Source: Pseudarthrobacter sulfonivorans (GTDB taxonomy: Bacteria > Actinomycetota > Actinomycetes > Actinomycetales > Micrococcaceae). From it: a DNA stretch of 64,000 nt. Both the position numbers and the translations under genes were made by a program. The notes beneath the pieces were generated by a model. That model made no database searches, was not told the origin of the DNA, and saw nothing but the letters and a program-made list of their open reading frames with translations. The stretch lies in assembly GCF_024391045.1 (NCBI RefSeq), contig NZ_JANFCZ010000009.1, positions 62,001 through 126,000 on the forward strand, given 5' to 3'. Positions 60,201 through 64,000 of this stretch are shown one piece after another (the stretch's first letter is position 1; each line of letters starts with the position of its first letter).

Positions 60201-60730
60201 TCCACCGCCTCCATACCTTATTAACAGGTGCATGTGGATAACCCTGTGGATACTTAAGGGGACAACCCCGCTTAATGGGCTTAAAACCCTTAAGGCGCCT
60301 GTGGATCGGCGAAAACCCAAAAATTGTTATCCCCATCCACAGCCTGTTTAAAACCTGGCTCACCCACAAACGATGAACAGGGCTTAACCGCTGGATCCCG
60401 CGGCCGGATCGAGTTATCCACAGTTTCCACAGGGGTTATTAACACTACTAATCCCTAGAAATTGATTTCCCTCAAATAACAATCTCGATCCGCGCTCCGA
60501 ACGGGTCGGGGCCAAGCGGCCCCGGATGCCACAGGCAGCAGAACCCGGGGATGGGTTAATCCCCGCTCTTCCGGCTAAGCTGTCAGCAGCGCTCCCATCC
60601 TTGGGTTTCTTTGTGGTTCAGCCCCGGAGGAACCATGCACGTTCCGTGGTTGGGGCGCGACTACTTTTGGGCTCCCCCGGGGAGTTTCCGGTTCAGATAA
60701 GGCAGCAGCAATGAAAGGCGGCACCCTTCC
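60201..60730. other. oriC (dnaA-dnaN intergenic region)
   Basis: 530 bp with DnaA boxes in both directions: TGTGGATAA at 60233, TGTGGATAC at 60245, TGTGGATCG at 60300, TTATCCCCA at 60327 with CATCCACA beside it, and TTATCCACA at 60414 with TTTCCACAG near. An AT-rich stretch at about 60434-60485 (TATTAACACTACTAATC and AAATAACAATC) is a candidate unwinding element. This is the expected place of oriC in actinobacteria. No small RNA or gene was recognised here. Confidence 0.85.
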
Positions 60731-61855
60731 GTGAAGTTCAGAGTCGAACGGGACGTCCTGGCAGAAGCCGTCACCTGGACAGCCCGGTCGTTGTCTCCGC
60801 GGCCGCCGGTTCCGGTACTTTCGGGTTTGCTCCTGAAGGCTGAAGCGGGCACCGTGAGCCTGTCCAGCTTTGACTACGAGACCTCGGCACGGCTGGAAAT
60901 TCCGGCTGATATCAGTGCCGAAGGCACCATTCTCGTTTCCGGACGTCTCCTGGCAGACATCTGCCGAAGCCTGCCCTCCGCCCCGGTTGATGTGGAAACC
61001 GATGGCAACAAAGTCACACTGACCTGCCGCCGCAGCAGCTTCCACCTGGCCACGATGCCCGAGGCCGAATACCCGCCGCTGCCGGCACTGCCTGAAATCA
61101 GCGGCACCGTTCCGGGTGATTCGTTCTCGCAAGCTGTCTCGCAGGTCATCATTGCGGCCAGCAAGGACGACACCCTGCCCATCCTGACCGGCGTACGAAT
61201 GGAGATCGAAGACGATCTCATCACGCTGCTCGCGACGGACCGTTACCGGCTGGCCATGCGTGAAGTCCCCTGGAAGCCGGCTACTCCGGGTATTTCCACA
61301 AGCGCGCTGGTCAAGGCCAAGACCCTCAACGAAGTAGCCAAGACCCTCGGCAACAGTGGTGATATCCACCTCGCGTTGGCTGATGACGACAGCCGCCTGA
61401 TCGGCTTCGAGAGCGGCGGGCGCACCACAACGTCACTGCTGGTGGACGGCGATTACCCCAAGATCCGTTCCCTGTTCCCGGATTCCACGCCCATCCACGC
61501 CACGGTGCAGACCCAGGAACTGGTCGAGGCCGTCCGGCGCGTTTCCCTGGTGGCTGAACGCAACACCCCGGTACGTCTCGCGTTCACCGAGGGCCTCCTG
61601 CACCTGGATGCCGGCACCGGTGAGGACGCCCAGGCATCGGAGGAACTCGAAGCCCAGCTTTCCGGTGAGGACATCACCGTGGCCTTCAACCCGCACTATC
61701 TCGTCGAGGGCCTTGCCGTCATCGAAACCAAATACGTCAGGTTCTCCTTCACCACAGCCCCGAAGCCGGCCATGATCACCGCCCAGGTCGACGCCGATGG
61801 TGAAGACCAGGACGACTACCGTTACCTGGTCATGCCCGTACGCCTTCCCAACTAA
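60731..61855 (+). CDS. dnaN: DNA polymerase III beta subunit (sliding clamp)
   Basis: A 374-residue clamp. It begins MKFRVERDVLAEAVTW, and the three repeated domains can be followed over residues 1-120, 125-245 and 250-374. The C-terminal YLVMPVRLPN is the conserved end that borders the protein-binding pocket. GTG start; AAAGGCGG lies about 12 bases upstream. It tethers polymerases to DNA and is followed by a strong nested hairpin. Confidence 0.97.
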   Translation: MKFRVERDVLAEAVTWTARSLSPRPPVPVLSGLLLKAEAGTVSLSSFDYETSARLEIPADISAEGTILVSGRLLADICRSLPSAPVDVETDGNKVTLTCRRSSFHLATMPEAEYPPLPALPEISGTVPGDSFSQAVSQVIIAASKDDTLPILTGVRMEIEDDLITLLATDRYRLAMREVPWKPATPGISTSALVKAKTLNEVAKTLGNSGDIHLALADDDSRLIGFESGGRTTTSLLVDGDYPKIRSLFPDSTPIHATVQTQELVEAVRRVSLVAERNTPVRLAFTEGLLHLDAGTGEDAQASEELEAQLSGEDITVAFNPHYLVEGLAVIETKYVRFSFTTAPKPAMITAQVDADGEDQDDYRYLVMPVRLPN

Positions 61856-61903
61856 GTAGCAGCACCTGTCGTTTTGGAGCCTCAAAACGACATCTACTGC
61901 TAC
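61856..61903. terminator. Nested hairpin directly after dnaN
   Basis: Starting one base after the dnaN stop codon, GTAGCAG pairs with CTGCTAC and inside it GTCGTTTTG pairs with CAAAACGAC around GAGCCT. The bulges are five bases on each side. A T-run is absent, so it may be a terminator or a dispersed palindromic element. Confidence 0.55.
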
Positions 61904-61958
61904 CCAGTTGGGCTGACCCGCCCAAAATCCGCCAACCCCGCGCAGAAAAGAGACTCAC

Positions 61959-62843
61959 GTGCATATCGGACTGATCGGCCTTGGCAAAATGGGTTTCAAC
62001 ATGCGCGAACGCCTGCGCAAGGGTGGCATTGAGGTCACCGGCCTTGACCGGAACCCCGACATCACCGACGTCGCGTCCATGGATGAGCTCATCAAGGCCG
62101 TTCCGGCGCCGCGCCTCATCTGGGTCATGGTTCCGTCCGGCGAGATCACTGACTCCGTCATCACCGAGCTGGGAGACAAGCTCGACGCCGGTGACCTGGT
62201 GATCGACGGCGGCAACTCACGCTTCACCGAGGATCAAAAGCACGGTGCCTTACTGGCCGACAAGGGCATCCGGTTCGCAGACTGCGGCGTTTCCGGCGGT
62301 GTGTGGGGCCTGCAAAACGGCTACGGACTGATGGCCGGCGGCGATGCCGCCGATATTGAGTACGCGTTGCCGGTTTTTGATGCCCTCCGTCCCGAAGGGG
62401 AACGGGCCGACAGCTTTGTACACGTGGGCGGCATCGGCGCCGGCCACTACGCCAAAATGGTCCACAACGGCATCGAATACGGCCTGATGCAGGCCTACGC
62501 CGAAGGCTATGAACTGCTGGCCGCCAAGGACATCGTGGATGACCTGCCCGGGACTTTCCGGGCCTGGCAAAAAGGCACCGTGGTCCGGTCCTGGCTGCTG
62601 GACCTCATGGTCAAAGCCCTGGAAGAGGATCCGGGGCTGGCCTCCATCGACGACTACGTCGAGGATTCAGGCGAAGGCCGCTGGACCGTCGAAGAAGCCA
62701 TCGCCAACGCCGTTCCGGCACCCGCCATCACCGCCGCGCTGTTTGCCCGCTTCTCTTCCCGCGAGGATAACTCGCCCGCCATGAAGATGGTTTCCGCCCT
62801 GCGCCACCAATTCGGCGGGCATGCCACCCGTCCCGCCAAGTAA
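61959..62843 (+). CDS. gnd: 6-phosphogluconate dehydrogenase, decarboxylating (short form)
   Basis: A 294-residue enzyme beginning MHIGLIGLGKMGFNMRERL with the NAD(P) fold, then LVIDGGNSRFTEDQKHG, DCGVSGGVWGLQNG with the substrate loop and GHYAKMVHNGIEYGLMQAY with the catalytic Lys. The length fits the short GndA-type enzymes, often NAD-dependent, rather than the ~470-residue form. GTG start with a weak AGAG upstream. Oxidative pentose phosphate step. Its place between dnaN and recF is typical of Micrococcales. Confidence 0.95.
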   Translation: MHIGLIGLGKMGFNMRERLRKGGIEVTGLDRNPDITDVASMDELIKAVPAPRLIWVMVPSGEITDSVITELGDKLDAGDLVIDGGNSRFTEDQKHGALLADKGIRFADCGVSGGVWGLQNGYGLMAGGDAADIEYALPVFDALRPEGERADSFVHVGGIGAGHYAKMVHNGIEYGLMQAYAEGYELLAAKDIVDDLPGTFRAWQKGTVVRSWLLDLMVKALEEDPGLASIDDYVEDSGEGRWTVEEAIANAVPAPAITAALFARFSSREDNSPAMKMVSALRHQFGGHATRPAK

Positions 62844-62852
62844 CCCCCACCC

Positions 62853-62870
62853 GGGACCCCGCGGGGTTCC
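62853..62870. terminator. Palindrome after gnd
   Basis: GGGACCCCGCGGGGTTCC is an 18-bp inverted repeat with one mismatch, 10 bp past the gnd stop and 18 bp before recF. No T-run. Weak terminator candidate. Confidence 0.3.
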
Positions 62871-62888
62871 AAGAATTCTGAAGACCGC

Positions 62889-64000
62889 GTGTACCTAGAA
62901 CACCTTTCCCTGACCGACTTCCGCAGCTACGCCCAGGTTGACCTTGCCCTCGGCCCCGGCGTCACGGTGCTGGTGGGATCCAACGGCATCGGCAAAACCA
63001 ACCTGATGGAGGCCATCGGCTACCTGGCCACCCTGAGTTCGCACCGGGTCAGTTCCGACGGCCCGCTGCTGCGGTTCGGTACGGACCGTTCACTGGTGCG
63101 GGCCCGCGTTGTCCGCGGCGGGCAAACCACGGTGCTGGAACTGGAAATCAATGCCAGCCGGGCCAACCGGGGCCGGATCAACCGGAGCAATCCGGTCCGG
63201 GCGAGGGACCTGCTCGGAATTTGCCAGACGGTGCTGTTCGCCCCGGAAGATTTGGCCCTGGTCAAGGGCGATCCTTCCAACCGCCGCCGTTTCCTGGACG
63301 AACTGCTCGTCAGCCTCATTCCGCGCCATTCCGCCACCCGCACCGACTATGACCGGGTCCTGAAACAGCGCAACGCCCTCCTCAAATCCGCGCGTGCCGG
63401 CAAATTCACCGCAGCACATGAAGCCACCCTCGATGTGTGGGACCAGCACATGGCCAAGGCTGGCGCCGAGCTGCTGCACGCCAGGCTGAAACTGGTTGAG
63501 CGGCTGCGCCCGCACCTCGCCAGGGCGTATGCCCAGCTCACCGACGGTTCGAAGGAAGCCGGCGCCGTGTATCGGTCCACGCTCCAAAACTTGATGGACG
63601 ACGACGGCGGCGCAGCAGCGGGTGCCGGCGGCAGTTCCGCGGTGTCCGGCACAGCGGTTTCCGGCGCAGCCGGGGCTGAGGACCTCCGTTCCCTCACCGT
63701 CGACGAACTCACCGAACGCTACGTCAAGGCCTTCGCCGGCTCCCGCCGCAAAGAGCTGGAGCGCGGAATTTCCCTCGTGGGACCACACCGGGACGAGCTG
63801 GAGCTGATCCTCGGTGAAGCGCCCGCCAAAGGGTACGCATCGCACGGTGAAACCTGGTCCATGTGCCTGTCCCTGCGGCTCGCTTCCTACTACGTGATGC
63901 TCGATGACGCCCGGACAGGCGGATCCGCGCCCATCCTCATTCTCGACGATGTTTTTGCCGAGCTCGACGTGCAGCGGCGGCGTAAACTGGCCGCAATAGT
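62889..64000 (+). CDS. recF: DNA replication/repair protein RecF, 5' part (cut by window end)
   Basis: The frame starts at GTG 62889 (VYLEHLSLTDFRSYAQVDL) and is open to the end of the window, about 370 codons. Walker A is VGSNGIGKTNLMEAIGYLA, and PILILDDVFAELDVQRRRKL is Walker B with the D-loop, as in RecF. A Gly/Ala/Ser-rich insertion near residues 238-260 is a local oddity of this protein. RecF loads RecA with RecO and RecR at gaps. The true 3' end lies beyond the window. Confidence 0.93.
   Translation, partial: MYLEHLSLTDFRSYAQVDLALGPGVTVLVGSNGIGKTNLMEAIGYLATLSSHRVSSDGPLLRFGTDRSLVRARVVRGGQTTVLELEINASRANRGRINRSNPVRARDLLGICQTVLFAPEDLALVKGDPSNRRRFLDELLVSLIPRHSATRTDYDRVLKQRNALLKSARAGKFTAAHEATLDVWDQHMAKAGAELLHARLKLVERLRPHLARAYAQLTDGSKEAGAVYRSTLQNLMDDDGGAAAGAGGSSAVSGTAVSGAAGAEDLRSLTVDELTERYVKAFAGSRRKELERGISLVGPHRDELELILGEAPAKGYASHGETWSMCLSLRLASYYVMLDDARTGGSAPILILDDVFAELDVQRRRKLAAI

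Overview
The window is high-GC actinobacterial chromosome and reads as a member of the Micrococcaceae, closest in layout to Arthrobacter or Pseudarthrobacter. The main reason is the replication-origin gene order at the right end: rpmH-rnpA-yidD-yidC-jag-rsmG-parA-parB on the minus strand, and dnaA-dnaN-gnd-recF on the plus strand. The decarboxylating 6-phosphogluconate dehydrogenase between dnaN and recF is typical of that group. Genus is inferred from gene order and protein character only; no database search was run.

Layout. (1) 1-21.6 kb is one side of an exopolysaccharide/capsule locus: sugar aminotransferases, a sugar N-acetyltransferase, a flippase, several glycosyltransferases, an O-antigen polymerase-like protein, two Wzz-like chain-length proteins, a glycosidase-like lipoprotein and a very large modular secreted protein related to dimethylformamidase. 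Three minus-strand genes here share a conserved 5' leader, and in two of them the leader is a ~300-bp duplication. (2) 21.9-41.5 kb is housekeeping and accessory metabolism: an M18 aminopeptidase, a secreted intradiol dioxygenase, an ABC transporter with its own two-component system, a PAP2-diacylglycerol kinase fusion, an MFS transporter, an ABC-F ATPase, a penicillin-binding lipoprotein, an FAD oxidoreductase with a GT87-like membrane protein, two candidate small ORFs with near-perfect ribosome-binding sites, a histidine phosphatase, the CCA-adding enzyme and a Nudix hydrolase. (3) 41.5-46.9 kb carries murJ, a separate pseudokinase/discoidin-like membrane protein, trxB and trxA.

(4) 46,999-52,516 is about 5.5 kb with no recognisable gene and visibly lower GC. 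It holds eight perfect parS sites (GTTTCACGTGAAAC), with a ninth in the parB terminator and a tenth inside parA. It also holds two arrays of DnaA-box-like 9-mers on a 12-bp repeat and a 10-bp-period repeat. It is best read as the chromosomal centromere, with an embedded DnaA-binding element separate from the oriC at dnaA-dnaN. (5) 52.5-64 kb is the canonical origin cluster, with DnaA boxes on both sides of dnaA; recF runs off the window.

How the genes work together. The left locus makes, flips, polymerises and length-controls a surface polysaccharide, probably with secreted modifying enzymes. MurJ and the pseudokinase protein belong to peptidoglycan precursor export. ParA and ParB act on the parS field to segregate the origin that DnaA fires. 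The most unusual observations are the shared EPS leaders with a fossil-derived upstream ORF, the gene-free parS/DnaA-array region, a parS site inside the parB terminator hairpin, and the two candidate small ORFs at 38 kb.
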